Assembly: GCF_007559435.1 (NCBI RefSeq)
Contig: NZ_VMBP01000006.1
Span: 1-64,000, forward strand
Direction: 5' to 3'
Length of the DNA stretch: 64,000 bases
From: Ancylobacter moscoviensis
GTDB lineage: Bacteria; Pseudomonadota; Alphaproteobacteria; Rhizobiales; Xanthobacteraceae
A program made the translations under genes and the position numbers. Within the stretch, counting starts at the first letter, position 1. Each line of letters opens with the position of its first letter. The notes under the pieces are model-generated. The model searched no databases. It was given only the letters and a program-made list of their open reading frames with translations, and had not been told where the DNA came from. Shown in pieces: positions 16,647 to 26,712 of this stretch.

Positions 16647-17774
16647 ATGAGTGTGAACGGCAAGGGCCCGAACGCGAAGCCGCTCGTCGTCCTGGCCGCC
16701 GGAGGTACCGGCGGCCATCTCTTTCCGGCCGAGGCACTGGCCGGCGTGCTGGCGCGGCGCGGCATCGACGTCGATCTGGCCACCGATGCCCGTGCCGCCC
16801 GCTATGCCGGAGACTTTCCCGCCCGGCGCCTGCATGTCCTGCCGGCGGAGACGGTGCGCGGGCGCTCGCCGCTCGCGCTGGCGCGCACCGCGCTCACCCT
16901 CGGCGCCGGCTTCCTCAAGGGCTACCGGCTGATGCGGTCGCTGAAGCCCGCCGCCGTGGTCGGCTTCGGCGGCTATCCGACCCTGCCGCCGATCCTCGCC
17001 GCGCGCTTCGCCGGCTTCCCGACACTGATCCACGAAGCCAACGCGGTGATGGGGCGTGCCAATTCCCTGCTCGCACCGCGCGTCACCGCCATCGCCACCG
17101 GCTACCCCGACATCTGCGCCGCCGATTCGGCCCTCGCCGCCAAGGCGCACCACACCGGCAACCCCGTCCGTCCGGCGGTGATCGAGGCGGCCGGCATTCC
17201 CTTCGCGGCGCCGGCACCGGACGGCCCGATCGACCTTCTGGTGTTCGGCGGCAGCCAGGGAGCGCGGGTGATGAGCGAGATCGTGCCGCCGGGCGTCGAG
17301 AGGCTCGATCCGGCCCTGCGGGCCCGGCTGAACATCGTCCAGCAGGCGCGCGAGGAGGACATCGAGGCGGTACGGGCAACCTATGCCCGGCTCGGCGTCA
17401 GGGCCGAGCTGGCCCCCTTCTTCGGCGATCTGCCGGCGCGCATGGCCCACGCACATCTGGTCATCGCCCGTTCCGGCGCCATGACGGTGGCGGAGCTGGG
17501 CGTCATTGGACGCCCCTCCGTCCTCGTGCCGCTGCCCGGCGCGCTCGATCAGGATCAACTCGCCAACGCCACCGCGCTGGCCAATGGGGGTGGGGCGGTG
17601 CTGATGCCGCAGAGCCATTTCACCCCCGACAGCTTCGCCGAGCTGGTGACGCGCCTCGCCGCCGATCCGGGCCGCCTCGCGAGCATGGCGGCGGATGCGC
17701 GCCGCATGGGCCGCGCCGACGCCGCCGAGCGGCTGGCCGAACTCGTCGTCACAATTGCCAGAATCGATGCCTAG
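16647..17774 (+). CDS. murG: UDP-GlcNAc:lipid I GlcNAc transferase MurG
   Basis: This 375-aa membrane-associated GT28 glycosyltransferase converts lipid I to lipid II. It has the glycine-rich N-terminal AAGGTGGHLFPAEAL, VVGFGGYPTLPP, HEANAVMGRAN, the UDP-GlcNAc-binding FGGSQGARVM, and the C-domain ARSGAMTVAEL, where AELG is the usual donor-site segment. Slightly longer than E. coli MurG. It precedes murC by 105 nt, a gap without obvious structure. Confidence 0.97.
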   Translation: MSVNGKGPNAKPLVVLAAGGTGGHLFPAEALAGVLARRGIDVDLATDARAARYAGDFPARRLHVLPAETVRGRSPLALARTALTLGAGFLKGYRLMRSLKPAAVVGFGGYPTLPPILAARFAGFPTLIHEANAVMGRANSLLAPRVTAIATGYPDICAADSALAAKAHHTGNPVRPAVIEAAGIPFAAPAPDGPIDLLVFGGSQGARVMSEIVPPGVERLDPALRARLNIVQQAREEDIEAVRATYARLGVRAELAPFFGDLPARMAHAHLVIARSGAMTVAELGVIGRPSVLVPLPGALDQDQLANATALANGGGAVLMPQSHFTPDSFAELVTRLAADPGRLASMAADARRMGRADAAERLAELVVTIARIDA

Positions 17775-17879
17775 CGAACACGCCACAAGCCGGGTGACGC
17801 GCCGGGCCGCCTCGTTTATTTCTGCGCGCCCGGAAGTTGTGCCGGCGCCTCTCCCGCGCGCAGGCGGAAGGAAGAAACG

Positions 17880-19289
17880 ATGAAACTGCCGCTCTCCCTC
17901 GGTCCCATCCATTTCGTCGGCATCGGCGGCATCGGCATGAGCGGCATCGCCGAGGTGCTGCACAATCTCGGCTACACGGTGCAGGGTTCCGACGTCTCCG
18001 AGAGCGCGAATGTGAAGCGCCTCGTCGAGAAGGGCATCAAGGTGAAGGTCGGCCACGCGGCCGAGAATATCGAGGGCGCGGAGGTTCTGGTCGTTTCCTC
18101 CGCCATCAAGCGCGACAACCCCGAGCTGGTCGCCGCCCGCGCCAAGCGCCTGCCGGTGGTGCGCCGTGCCGAGATGCTGGCCGAGCTGATGCGGCTGAAG
18201 AGCTGCGTCGCCATCGCCGGTACCCACGGCAAGACCACCACCACCTCGCTGGTGGCGACGCTGCTCGATGCCGGCGGTTTCGATCCGACCGTCATCAATG
18301 GCGGCATCATCAACGCCTACGGCACCAATGCGCGCCTCGGCGACGGCGAATGGATGGTGGTGGAGGCAGACGAGAGCGACGGCACCTTCCTCAAGCTGCC
18401 GGTCGAGGTTGCTGTCGTCACCAACATCGATCCCGAGCATCTCGACCACTTCAAGACCTTCGAGGCGGTGCAGGCGGCGTTCCGCAGCTTCATCGACAAC
18501 CTGCCCTTCTACGGCTTTGCGGTGATGTGCACCGACCATCCCGTGGTGCAGGACCTCGTCGGTCATGTGGAAGACCGCCGGGTCATCACCTATGGCGAGA
18601 ATCCGCAGGCGGATGCGCGCCTGATCGAGCTCGACCTGCGCGGCGGGGTCTCGCGCTTCAGCGTGCTGTTCCGCGACCGCAACGGCGACCTCGTGCACGA
18701 GTTGCGCAATCTCGTGCTGCCCATGCCGGGCCGCCACAACGCCCTGAACGCCACGGCCGCCATCGCGGTGGCGCACGAGCTCGGCGCGACCGACGAGCAG
18801 ATCCGCACCGCGCTGGCCGGCTTCGGCGGCGTGAAGCGCCGGTTCACTCGTACGGGAGAGGTCAACGGCGTCACCATCTTCGACGATTACGGCCATCACC
18901 CGGTGGAGATCGCCGCCGTCCTGCGCGCCGCGCGGGCCTCGACGGAAGGGCAGGTGATCGCGATCGTGCAGCCGCATCGCTACACGCGCCTGCAATCCCT
19001 GTTCGACCAGTTCTCGACCTGCTTCAACGACGCCGATCATGTGATCGTCGCCGACGTCTATCCCGCCGGCGAAGCGCCGATCCCCGGCATCGACCGCGAT
19101 CATCTGGTCGAGGCGCTGCGCGCGCGCGGCCACCGTTCGGTGATCGCGCTGCCGGGGGCGGATGCGCTTGCCAGCATCGTGAAGGGGCTCGCCCGGCCGG
19201 AGGACTACGTGATCTGCCTTGGCGCCGGCAACATCACCCAGTGGGCCTATGCCCTGCCCGAGCAGCTGGCGAAGGAGCCGGCGGCGTGA
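17880..19289 (+). CDS. murC: UDP-MurNAc:L-alanine ligase MurC
   Basis: This 469-aa cytosolic ligase adds L-alanine, the first stem-peptide residue, to UDP-MurNAc. The order is an N-terminal [16 protein letters not shown], the P-loop [33 protein letters not shown], and the C-terminal [15 protein letters not shown] and QPHRYTRL motifs that set MurC apart from MurD/E/F. GAAGGAAG precedes the start. Its TGA overlaps the murB GTG start. Confidence 0.97.
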   Translation: MKLPLSLGPIHFVGIGGIGMSGIAEVLHNLGYTVQGSDVSESANVKRLVEKGIKVKVGHAAENIEGAEVLVVSSAIKRDNPELVAARAKRLPVVRRAEMLAELMRLKSCVAIAGTHGKTTTTSLVATLLDAGGFDPTVINGGIINAYGTNARLGDGEWMVVEADESDGTFLKLPVEVAVVTNIDPEHLDHFKTFEAVQAAFRSFIDNLPFYGFAVMCTDHPVVQDLVGHVEDRRVITYGENPQADARLIELDLRGGVSRFSVLFRDRNGDLVHELRNLVLPMPGRHNALNATAAIAVAHELGATDEQIRTALAGFGGVKRRFTRTGEVNGVTIFDDYGHHPVEIAAVLRAARASTEGQVIAIVQPHRYTRLQSLFDQFSTCFNDADHVIVADVYPAGEAPIPGIDRDHLVEALRARGHRSVIALPGADALASIVKGLARPEDYVICLGAGNITQWAYALPEQLAKEPAA

Positions 19290-20206
19290 GCTTCCCCGAC
19301 ATCACCGGCGAGCTATCCGCCCGCATGCCGGAACTGCGCGGGCGGATGATCGCCAACCAGCCGCTGGCCGATCTCACCTGGTTCCGGGTCGGCGGTCCGG
19401 CGCAGGTTCTCTTCACCCCGGCGGACGAGGGCGACCTCGCTTATTTCCTCCGGCATCTGCCGGCGGACATCCCGGTGATGGTGGTCGGCCTCGGCTCGAA
19501 CCTCATCGTCCGCGAAGGCGGCGTGCCGGGCGTGGTGATCCGGCTCGGGCGCGGCTTCAACGAGATCAAGGTCGAGGAAGGTCATCGCCTGCGCGTCGGC
19601 ACGGCGGTGCCGGATGTGAAGCTGGCCCGGGCGGCGGCGGATGCCGGAATCGACGGGCTTGCCTTCTACCGCGGCATCCCCGGCGGCATTGGCGGCGCGC
19701 TGCGCATGAACGCCGGTGCGCACGGCGGCGAGACGAAGGACGCGCTCGTCGAGGCCCGTGGCGTCGACCGCGCCGGCAACATCCGAGTGTTCGCCAATGC
19801 CGATTTCGGCTTCACCTATCGCCATTCCGGCGCACCGGCGGATGTGATCTTCACCAGCGCCCTCTATCAGGGCCGGCCCGGCGAGACGGCGGCGATCCTC
19901 GAGGAGATGGACCGAATCACCCAGGCGCGGGAGGCCTCCCAGCCGATCCGCGAGAAGACCGGCGGTTCCACCTTCAAGAACCCGCCCGGCCACAAGGCCT
20001 GGCAGCTCATCGATGCCGCGGGTTGCCGCGGACTGACGCTGGGCGGCGCCCAGATGTCGCCTATGCACTGCAACTTCCTGATCAACACCGGCGGCGCCAC
20101 CGCTGCCGATATCGAAGGGCTGGGAGAGGAAGTGCGCCGCCGCGTGAAGGCCCATTCCGGCGTCGAGCTGGAATGGGAGATCAAGCGGATCGGCATTCCG
20201 GCCTGA
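19286..20206 (+). CDS. murB: UDP-N-acetylenolpyruvoylglucosamine reductase MurB
   Basis: This 306-aa FAD enzyme reduces enolpyruvyl-UDP-GlcNAc to UDP-MurNAc. The FAD-binding stretch is [17 protein letters not shown], followed by [20 protein letters not shown]. The catalytic serine lies in [11 protein letters not shown], and the C-terminus has [15 protein letters not shown]. The start is GTG at 19286, overlapping the murC stop as GTGA; a much longer open frame through murC is not coding. Ddl follows 34 nt later. Confidence 0.96.
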   Translation: MSFPDITGELSARMPELRGRMIANQPLADLTWFRVGGPAQVLFTPADEGDLAYFLRHLPADIPVMVVGLGSNLIVREGGVPGVVIRLGRGFNEIKVEEGHRLRVGTAVPDVKLARAAADAGIDGLAFYRGIPGGIGGALRMNAGAHGGETKDALVEARGVDRAGNIRVFANADFGFTYRHSGAPADVIFTSALYQGRPGETAAILEEMDRITQAREASQPIREKTGGSTFKNPPGHKAWQLIDAAGCRGLTLGGAQMSPMHCNFLINTGGATAADIEGLGEEVRRRVKAHSGVELEWEIKRIGIPA

Positions 20207-20240
20207 ACAGAGGCGCCCGGCCGGGCGTCAGGAGAAGACC

Positions 20241-21161
20241 ATGTCCAAGCATGTCGCCGTCCTCATGGGCGGCTGGTCGGCGGAGCGCGACGTGTCGCTG
20301 CGCTCGGGGGAGGCCTGCGTCAGGGCGGCCGAGAGCGTCGGCTACCGCGTCTCGCGTGTTGATGTCGGGCACGACATTGCCGAGGTGCTGACGCGGCTCC
20401 GGCCGGATGTGGCGCTCAACGCCCTGCACGGACGGCCCGGCGAGGACGGCACCATCCAGGGCATCCTCGAGATCCTGCGCATCCCCTACACCCATTCCGG
20501 CGTGCTGGCTTCGGCGTTGGCGATGGACAAGGCGCAGGCCAAGATCATCCTCGCCGCGCATGGCGTGCCCGTGCCGGAGGGGCGCGTGGTGACGCGCGCG
20601 GAAGCGGCGCGCGCGCATGTGCTGCCGCGTCCCTATGTGCTCAAGCCGGTCTCGGAAGGATCGTCGGTCGGCGTGTTCATCGTCCGCGAGGACCAGGAGC
20701 ACCCGCCGCAGGAGCTGCATCGCCCCGATTGGACGCATGGCGACCTGCTTCTGGCCGAACGTTACATCCCCGGACTGGAGCTTACCTGCGCCGTCATGGG
20801 CGGAGAGGCGCTCGACGTCATCGAAATCCAGTCCGCCGTAAGGTTCTATGATTACGAGGCAAAATACGCCCCGGGCGGTTCTGTTCACATTCTTCCGGCC
20901 CGAATTTTACCGAATGTTTACCAAAAGGTGCGGATGTTAGCGGTTAAGGCGCATGGCGCGCTCGGCTGTCGGGGCATCAGCAGGTCGGACTTCCGATACG
21001 ACGATCGGACCGGGGACGAATCCGGTCTGGTCTGTCTGGAAGTGAACACCCAGCCCGGAATGACCGAGACGTCGCTTGTGCCCGAACTGGCTGCCCATGC
21101 GGGCCATTCGTTCGGTGAGCTTGTACGATGGATGGTGGAGGACGCTTCGCTCGATCGCTGA
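20241..21161 (+). CDS. ddl: D-alanine-D-alanine ligase
   Basis: This 306-aa ATP-grasp enzyme makes the D-Ala-D-Ala dipeptide used by MurF. Motifs are VLMGGWSAERDVSLRSG at the N-terminus, ALHGRPGEDGTIQG, YVLKPVSEGSSVGV in the ATP-grasp core, and CLEVNTQPGMTETSLVPE at the metal and D-Ala site. The stretch coding for residues 220-236 is unusually AT-rich and uses two TTA leucine codons (20907-20909 and 20937-20939). This suggests an embedded regulatory element for the downstream fts genes. The 3' end overlaps the ftsQ start by 34 nt. Confidence 0.96.
   Translation: MSKHVAVLMGGWSAERDVSLRSGEACVRAAESVGYRVSRVDVGHDIAEVLTRLRPDVALNALHGRPGEDGTIQGILEILRIPYTHSGVLASALAMDKAQAKIILAAHGVPVPEGRVVTRAEAARAHVLPRPYVLKPVSEGSSVGVFIVREDQEHPPQELHRPDWTHGDLLLAERYIPGLELTCAVMGGEALDVIEIQSAVRFYDYEAKYAPGGSVHILPARILPNVYQKVRMLAVKAHGALGCRGISRSDFRYDDRTGDESGLVCLEVNTQPGMTETSLVPELAAHAGHSFGELVRWMVEDASLDR
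20904..20947 (+). promoter_or_regulatory. AT-rich element within ddl, candidate ftsQAZ promoter region
   Basis: Inside the GC-rich ddl frame lies TTTA-N7-TTTACC (20906-20922), then TTAG and TTAA at 20937 and 20944. The pattern resembles degenerate CtrA half-sites (TTAA, often TTAACC). It needs two TTA codons, which are disfavoured in such GC-rich genes. It lies about 180-220 nt before the ftsQ start. Function is inferred. Confidence 0.4.
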
Positions 21162-22153
21162 CCCCCAGGCAGGCGCCTGCGGGCAAGCGACCCGGCGCGG
21201 CCACAGGTGATTCGCAGCGTGACGTGCGAGGCCGGATGCCGAGCCGCCATCAGGCGGGGGCGGCGCCGGCCGAAGGGCGCACCCGCATACTCGATCGCGC
21301 CATCATCGGCGGTCGGCGATTCCTCGTCGGCCTTTCCGCCTCGCGGGCGATGAGCTGCGGCGCCGGAACCTGGTTGACGGCGCTGCTCTTCGCCGCCACC
21401 GGCATCTACGGCCTCGAGCGTGGCGGCCATATGCCGACCGCGATCGAAACCGTCCGCGACATGGGCGATGCCGCCGCGAATCTCGCCGGTTTCCGGATCG
21501 CCAACGTCAACCTTTCCGGCCAGAATCACGTCACCCCCGGCGACATCCTCGCGACGGCGGGCGTGAAGCCGACCTCCTCGCTGGTGTTCCTCGACGCCGA
21601 GGGCGCGCGCACCCGGCTTGAAGAACTCGCCTGGATCAAGCGTGCCACGGTGCAGAAACTCTATCCCGACCGTCTGGACATCCAGATCGTCGAGCGCGAG
21701 GGATTCGCGCTCTGGCAGAAGGACGGCAAGATCAACGTCATCGCCCGCGACGGCACGGTGATCGCGCCCTATTCCGACGATGCCCGCTACATTCGCCTGC
21801 CGATCGTCGTCGGCGACGGCGCCGAGAAGAGCGTGGTCGAGATCGTCGAGGCCCTGAGCCTCGTGCCCGGCGTGCGCGACCAGGTGCGCGCCGCGATTCG
21901 TGTCGCCGATCGCCGCTGGACGCTGAAGATGCGCAACGGCATCGACGTGCGCCTGCCCGAGCGCGGCCTCGTGGATGCGCTCCAGCAGCTTGCCGTGCTG
22001 GACAAGGACAAGTCTCTGTTGAGCCGCGACATCACCATCGTCGACCTTCGCCTGCCCGACCGCGTGTCGGTCCGTCTCTCCGATGCCGCCTACGAGGCGC
22101 GCCAGGCCGAGCTGAAGGCCCGGGCCAAGGCGAAGAAGGGGAGCAATACATGA
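21128..22153 (+). CDS. ftsQ: Cell division protein FtsQ
   Basis: This 341-aa bitopic inner-membrane protein is part of the FtsQLB divisome complex. A cytoplasmic N-terminus of about 75 residues leads to one membrane segment (about 78-97). The POTRA domain follows (FRIANVNLSGQNHVTPGDIL), then the FtsQ beta domain (RATVQKLYPDRLDIQIVERE, DGTVIAPY). The start at 21128 lies within ddl; ATG 21236 is an alternative that would shorten the cytoplasmic part. The stop overlaps the ftsA start by ATGA. Confidence 0.94.
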   Translation: MDGGGRFARSLTPRQAPAGKRPGAATGDSQRDVRGRMPSRHQAGAAPAEGRTRILDRAIIGGRRFLVGLSASRAMSCGAGTWLTALLFAATGIYGLERGGHMPTAIETVRDMGDAAANLAGFRIANVNLSGQNHVTPGDILATAGVKPTSSLVFLDAEGARTRLEELAWIKRATVQKLYPDRLDIQIVEREGFALWQKDGKINVIARDGTVIAPYSDDARYIRLPIVVGDGAEKSVVEIVEALSLVPGVRDQVRAAIRVADRRWTLKMRNGIDVRLPERGLVDALQQLAVLDKDKSLLSRDITIVDLRLPDRVSVRLSDAAYEARQAELKARAKAKKGSNT

Positions 22154-23475
22154 GACCGCGCGCTCCGTTCGAGATCGCCCCGAAGATGCGTCCGCTCTCG
22201 CCCCGCCGCACCGGCGTGGTCGGGGTGCTCGAGGTCGGCACCTCCAAGATCGTGTGCATGATCGCCCGGCTGAAGCCGCGCGATTCTTCCTCCAGCCTGC
22301 GCCGCCGCAGCCACTCGGTCGACGTGCTCGGCATCGGCCACACCAGCGCGCATGGCATGAAGGGCGGCACCGTCATCGACATGGAGCGTGCCGAGCACGC
22401 CATCCGCCGGGCGGTCGACGCCGCCGAGCGCATGGCCGGCGCGCAGATCGCCTCCGTCGTCGTCTCGCTCGCGGGCGGCCGTCTGTCCTCCGAGCACTTC
22501 GCCGCCGAGGTCGACCTGCCGGAGCCGGCGGTTGCCGAGGGCGACATCCGCCGCGTGCTCGACGCCGCCTCGACCTTCGCCGTCGGCGAGGGGCGCACCA
22601 TCCTTCACGCCCTGCCGGTCGGCTACGCGCTCGACGGCGTGGGCGGCATCGGCGAGCCGCGCGGCATGCTCGGGCGCCGGCTCGGTGTCGACCTTCACGT
22701 CATCACCGCGGAAGCGGCGGCGGTGCGCAACCTGCTGCTGTGCATCGAGCGCTGCCATCTCGGTGTCGAGGCCATGGTCGCCGCGCCCTACGCCGCCGCG
22801 CTCTCGACCTTGGCCGACGACGAGGCCGAGCTCGGCGTGACGCTGATCGATTTCGGCGCCGGCACCACCACGGTGGCGGTGGTCGAGAACGGCCATTGCG
22901 TGCATGTCGACGGCATCGCGCTTGGCGGCCAGCATGTCACCAACGACGTCGCGCGCGGCCTCTCCACCCGCCTGATGGACGCCGAGCGGCTGAAGAGCCT
23001 GCATGGGGGCGTCATGGCGATGAGCGCCGATGAACGCGAGATGCTCACCGTGCCGAGCATTTCCGACGACCATCACGACCTGCCGCGGGCGCTGCCGAAA
23101 TCGCGCCTCGTGCGCATCATCCGCCCACGGGTGGAAGAGATCGTCGAGCTGTTGCGCGACCGGCTGAACGCTTCCGGCCATGCGGCCGGCGCGGGCCAGC
23201 GCGTCGTGCTCACCGGCGGTGCCGCGCAGCTCACCGGTCTTGCCGAGCTGGTGGGCAAGATCCTCGGCCCGCAGGTGCGCATCGGCCGCCCGCTGGGCAT
23301 CTCCAAGCTGCCGGAGGCGGCGCGCGGGGCGCCCTTCGCCGTCGCCACCGGCCTTCTCGTCTATCCGCAGGTCGCCGGACTCGAGCACTTCGAGGCCCGC
23401 CGCCACCGCACCTCCCATGCGGAGGGTGACGGCTATTTCTCGCGCGTCGGACACTGGCTCAGGGAGGCCTTCTGA
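22150..23475 (+). CDS. ftsA: Cell division protein FtsA
   Basis: This 441-aa actin-like ATPase anchors FtsZ filaments to the inner membrane. It shows the phosphate-1 motif GVLEVGTSKIVCMIARL, the SHS2/1C domain region (GMKGGTVIDM, VVVSLAGG), phosphate-2 LIDFGAGTTTVAVV and the adenosine motif VLTGGAAQLTGL. The C-terminus ends in an amphipathic helix, FSRVGHWLREAF, the usual membrane-targeting element. It overlaps ftsQ by 4 nt and precedes ftsZ by 102 nt. Confidence 0.96.
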   Translation: MRPRAPFEIAPKMRPLSPRRTGVVGVLEVGTSKIVCMIARLKPRDSSSSLRRRSHSVDVLGIGHTSAHGMKGGTVIDMERAEHAIRRAVDAAERMAGAQIASVVVSLAGGRLSSEHFAAEVDLPEPAVAEGDIRRVLDAASTFAVGEGRTILHALPVGYALDGVGGIGEPRGMLGRRLGVDLHVITAEAAAVRNLLLCIERCHLGVEAMVAAPYAAALSTLADDEAELGVTLIDFGAGTTTVAVVENGHCVHVDGIALGGQHVTNDVARGLSTRLMDAERLKSLHGGVMAMSADEREMLTVPSISDDHHDLPRALPKSRLVRIIRPRVEEIVELLRDRLNASGHAAGAGQRVVLTGGAAQLTGLAELVGKILGPQVRIGRPLGISKLPEAARGAPFAVATGLLVYPQVAGLEHFEARRHRTSHAEGDGYFSRVGHWLREAF

Positions 23476-23577
23476 CGTGCTTCGCGCAACCCGTTTCCAC
23501 ATAACCCGCGCCGGCGGAACCGGCACCAAAGTGATCGAGACGGGCTCCGTGCCCTCCGGCGTTAGGGGACAACAGAA

Positions 23578-25275
23578 ATGACGATCAACCTCCAGGCACC
23601 TGACATCCGCGAACTGCGTCCCCGGATCACCGTGTTCGGCGTCGGCGGCGCAGGCGGCAACGCAGTCAACAACATGATCACCGCCGGCCTTTGCGGCGTG
23701 GATTTCGTGGTCGCCAACACCGACGCGCAGGCGCTCACCCTCTCCAAGGCCGAGCGCATCGTGCAGATGGGCGTCGCGGTGACGGAAGGCCTCGGCGCCG
23801 GCTCGCAGCCGGAAGTCGGCCGCGCCGCCGCCGAGGAAGCGCTCGACGAGATCCGCGATCACCTCGCCGGCGCGCACATGGTGTTCATCACCGCCGGCAT
23901 GGGCGGCGGCACCGGCACCGGCGCCGCCCCGGTCATCGCCCGCGCGGCCCGCGAACTCGGCATCCTCACCGTCGGCGTCGTGACCAAGCCCTTCCACTTC
24001 GAGGGCCAGCGCCGCATGCGCATCGGCGAGATGGGCATCTCCGAGCTGCAGAAGGGTGTCGACACCCTCATCGTCATCCCGAACCAGAACCTGTTCCGGG
24101 TGGCCAATGAGCGCACCACCTTCGCCGACGCCTTCGCGATGGCGGACCAGGTGCTCTATTCGGGCGTGGCCTGCATCACCGACCTGATGGTGAAGGAAGG
24201 CCTCATCAACCTCGACTTCGCCGACGTCCGCGCCGTGATGCGCGAGATGGGCAAGGCGATGATGGGCACCGGCGAGGCTTCCGGTGAGAAGCGCGCGCTG
24301 CACGCGGCCGAGGCGGCGATCGCCAATCCGCTGCTCGACGAAGTCTCGATGCGCGGCGCCCGCGGCCTGCTGATCTCCATCACCGGCGGCAAGGACCTTA
24401 CCCTGTTCGAGGTCGACGAGGCGGCCACCCGCATCCGCGAGGAAGTCGATCCGGATGCCAACATCATCCTCGGCGCCACCTTCGACGAGACGCTGGAAGG
24501 CCTGATCCGCGTGTCCGTGGTCGCCACCGGGATCGATCCGGCGGTGATCCCGGAGCAGATCCCGCATAGCCTCGGCAACGTCGCCGACATCGGCGGGCGC
24601 CGGGTCTCCAATGCCGGCCGTGCGGCCGTCGAGGCCCGCCGCGACGCGGCGCTGCGTTCGGTCGCGTCCGCGCTGGTCGACGACTACGCGTCGGTCGCCG
24701 AGCCGACCTTCGCCGGCCCGGCCGCCGACGACCACATCTACGGCGGCGAGGAGACCTATGCTCCCGCTCCGGCGGCGATCGACGACGTGACCATCCGCCC
24801 GCTGGCGCCCAAGCCCGCGCTCTACGCGGACCCGGAGCCGGCGCCGATGGTCAACGAGGCGGCCTATGAGGATCACGCCATCGAGCCGTTCATTCCGCCG
24901 CAGGCCGAGCGTCCCTCGCCGCGCATGCCGCGTGTCGACGAACTGCCGATGCCCGCGCAGAACCAGATCCGCGCCGCGCGCGGCGAGGTGCCCGAGCATC
25001 ATCAGGCCGAGAAGAAGCGCATGACGCTGCTCCAGCGTCTCGCCAATGTCGGCCTCGGCCGTCACCAGGACGAGGAAGAGGTCGATCCGCCGGCCGAGAT
25101 GCGTCCGATGGTGCGCCGCGCCGCGCAGCCGGAGAGCCGTCCGCTGGCCGACATGCGTCCGGAAGTGTCCGAGTTCGCCAAGCGTCCCGCCCAGCGCCCG
25201 GCCGAGCCCCGCGCCGCGCGTCCGGCCGAGGACGACCATCTCGACATCCCCGCCTTCCTGCGCCGGCAGGGCTGA
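23578..25275 (+). CDS. ftsZ: Cell division protein FtsZ
   Basis: This 565-aa tubulin-like GTPase forms the Z ring. The GTPase core spans about residues 1-320, with [15 protein letters not shown], the tubulin signature [13 protein letters not shown] and the T7 loop region [12 protein letters not shown] long acidic, Pro/Ala-rich intrinsically disordered linker (about 320-550) follows, and the conserved C-terminal peptide [10 protein letters not shown] binds FtsA and other partners. The extended linker is typical of Rhizobiales FtsZ. The leader has only a weak ribosome-binding site (GGGGA). Three hairpins follow the stop. Confidence 0.98.
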   Translation: MTINLQAPDIRELRPRITVFGVGGAGGNAVNNMITAGLCGVDFVVANTDAQALTLSKAERIVQMGVAVTEGLGAGSQPEVGRAAAEEALDEIRDHLAGAHMVFITAGMGGGTGTGAAPVIARAARELGILTVGVVTKPFHFEGQRRMRIGEMGISELQKGVDTLIVIPNQNLFRVANERTTFADAFAMADQVLYSGVACITDLMVKEGLINLDFADVRAVMREMGKAMMGTGEASGEKRALHAAEAAIANPLLDEVSMRGARGLLISITGGKDLTLFEVDEAATRIREEVDPDANIILGATFDETLEGLIRVSVVATGIDPAVIPEQIPHSLGNVADIGGRRVSNAGRAAVEARRDAALRSVASALVDDYASVAEPTFAGPAADDHIYGGEETYAPAPAAIDDVTIRPLAPKPALYADPEPAPMVNEAAYEDHAIEPFIPPQAERPSPRMPRVDELPMPAQNQIRAARGEVPEHHQAEKKRMTLLQRLANVGLGRHQDEEEVDPPAEMRPMVRRAAQPESRPLADMRPEVSEFAKRPAQRPAEPRAARPAEDDHLDIPAFLRRQG

Positions 25276-25292
25276 GGGGCCGATACGGCGGT

Positions 25293-25375
25293 CTTCCGCG
25301 AGGGCGGAAGCCGCCTGTTACAGAGCCTGTAACGCAACGCAGCACCCGGGTCGCGAGGCCCGGGTGTACTCTTTT
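25293..25375 (+). terminator. Three tandem hairpins after ftsZ, last one a likely terminator
   Basis: Hairpin 1 is CTTCCGC/GCGGAAG (25293-25310). Hairpin 2 is GTTACAG/CTGTAAC with a 3-nt loop (25317-25333). Hairpin 3 is CACCCGGG/CCCGGGTG (25343-25366), followed by TACTCTTTT. The third resembles an intrinsic terminator with a short T-run, ending the dcw transcript. The rest of the 321-nt ftsZ-lpxC gap (to 25596) has a CtrA-like site and TTATC-N12-GATAA near 25467-25488, with nothing else recognised. Confidence 0.6.
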
Positions 25376-25379
25376 GAGA

Positions 25380-25394
25380 TTAAACGATTTTTTA
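25380..25394 (+). promoter_or_regulatory. CtrA-like site upstream of lpxC
   Basis: TTAA-N7-TTTA, seven of eight consensus matches, in the AT-rich part of the ftsZ-lpxC gap, about 200 nt before the lpxC start. Sequence match only. Confidence 0.3.
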
Positions 25395-25596
25395 GGATTT
25401 TGCGGCAGCGTAGGAACGGTAACAGAAGGTAAGCAAGCGTGATTTGGCGCCGGGTGGGGGCGTCGTTATCTTGCCAGCCAACGATAAGCCGCCGGTTCGG
25501 ATTCGCTTCCGTACCTCACAACATGGCGGTCGAATTTGTTGGTTCTTGGGGAATGGGGAAAGCGGCTCCGCTTCGTGTGGACGCTTTGTGGACTGA

Positions 25597-26535
25597 ATGA
25601 ACGCTGTACGGCAGACCACTCTTGGCGACTGCGTGACGCTTTCCGGCGTCGGCGTTCATTCCGGCAAGCAGGCCCGGTTGAGCATCGCTCCCGCTGAAGC
25701 CGATACCGGCATCGTTTTCCACCGTACCGATTCGTCCCAGTCCGTCCGCGCCTGCCGTGGCGCCGTGCGCGGCAGCGACCTCGCCACCGTACTGCGTGAT
25801 TCGAGCGGTCCGGCCGTTTCCACTGTCGAGCACCTGCTGGCCTGCTTCGCCGGTCTCGGGGTCGACAATGCGCATGTCGAGCTGGACGGGCCGGAAGTGC
25901 CGATCCTCGACGGCAGCGCCGGGGAGTTCGTGGCGGCGGTCGATGATGCGGGCATCGTCGAGACCAACCGGCCGCGCCGGTATCTGCGCGTGCTGAAGCC
26001 GGTCCGCATCGAGACCGAAACCGGCTATGGCGAACTGACCCCTTACGATTTCGGTTTCCGGCTCGAGGTTGAGATCGACTTCGCCCACGCCGCCATCGGC
26101 CGCCAGCGCTTCGCGGCCACCATGTCGCCGGACGTGTTCCGCAAGGAGCTGGCGTCGGCCCGCACCTTCGGCTTCGTGAGCGATGTGGAGCGTCTCTGGC
26201 AGGCGGGCTATGCGCTCGGCGCCTCGCTCGACAACACGATCTGCCTCGGCGAGGACGGCATCGTGAACACGACCGGTCTGCGCTACGCGGACGAGTTCGT
26301 CCGCCACAAGGCGCTGGACGCGGTGGGCGACCTCGCCATTGGCGGCCTGCCGATGATGGCGCGCTACCGTTCCTATCGCGGTGGCCACAAGCTCAACTTC
26401 GCCGTGGTCGACGCTCTGCTTTCCGACCGCACGGCCTATGAGGTTGTCGAGGCCCGCATTCCGGCGCGCCGCAGCGTCAGCGCCAATGCCGGCGTGGTCG
26501 CGGTGGCCGTCCCGGCCTATGCGCCGGAGCTTTGA
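25597..26535 (+). CDS. lpxC: UDP-3-O-acyl-N-acetylglucosamine deacetylase LpxC
   Basis: This 312-aa zinc deacetylase catalyses the committed step of lipid A synthesis. The probable zinc ligands are H79 (STVEHLLACF), H237 (FVRHKALD) and D241, close to the numbering of E. coli LpxC. The loop VPILDGSAGEFV and the HKLNFAVVDALL segment are also conserved. The start at 25597 gives the standard N-terminus; no strong ribosome-binding site is seen. A position directly after ftsZ is common in proteobacteria. Confidence 0.97.
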   Translation: MNAVRQTTLGDCVTLSGVGVHSGKQARLSIAPAEADTGIVFHRTDSSQSVRACRGAVRGSDLATVLRDSSGPAVSTVEHLLACFAGLGVDNAHVELDGPEVPILDGSAGEFVAAVDDAGIVETNRPRRYLRVLKPVRIETETGYGELTPYDFGFRLEVEIDFAHAAIGRQRFAATMSPDVFRKELASARTFGFVSDVERLWQAGYALGASLDNTICLGEDGIVNTTGLRYADEFVRHKALDAVGDLAIGGLPMMARYRSYRGGHKLNFAVVDALLSDRTAYEVVEARIPARRSVSANAGVVAVAVPAYAPEL

Positions 26536-26606
26536 GGCTGTTTTCCCGTCCCCTGCGCGTCCTTTGCGCAACAGATACGGATTTACCGGCGCTCGCCCAC
26601 ACCTCT

Positions 26607-26635
26607 TTGCTCTCTACATCCCAAGGCGCCATAAT
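26607..26635 (+). promoter_or_regulatory. Predicted sigma70-type promoter of bamD
   Basis: TTGCTC (26607-26612), a 17-nt spacer and CATAAT (26630-26635), about 80 nt before bamD. Confidence 0.5.
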
Positions 26636-26712
26636 CCGGTCGGAAAGCGGCCTTAGCGCCTGATCGCGCAACACGGCGGCGAAGTAGCGACCAGATCGGG
26701 ATCGAACTTGTG

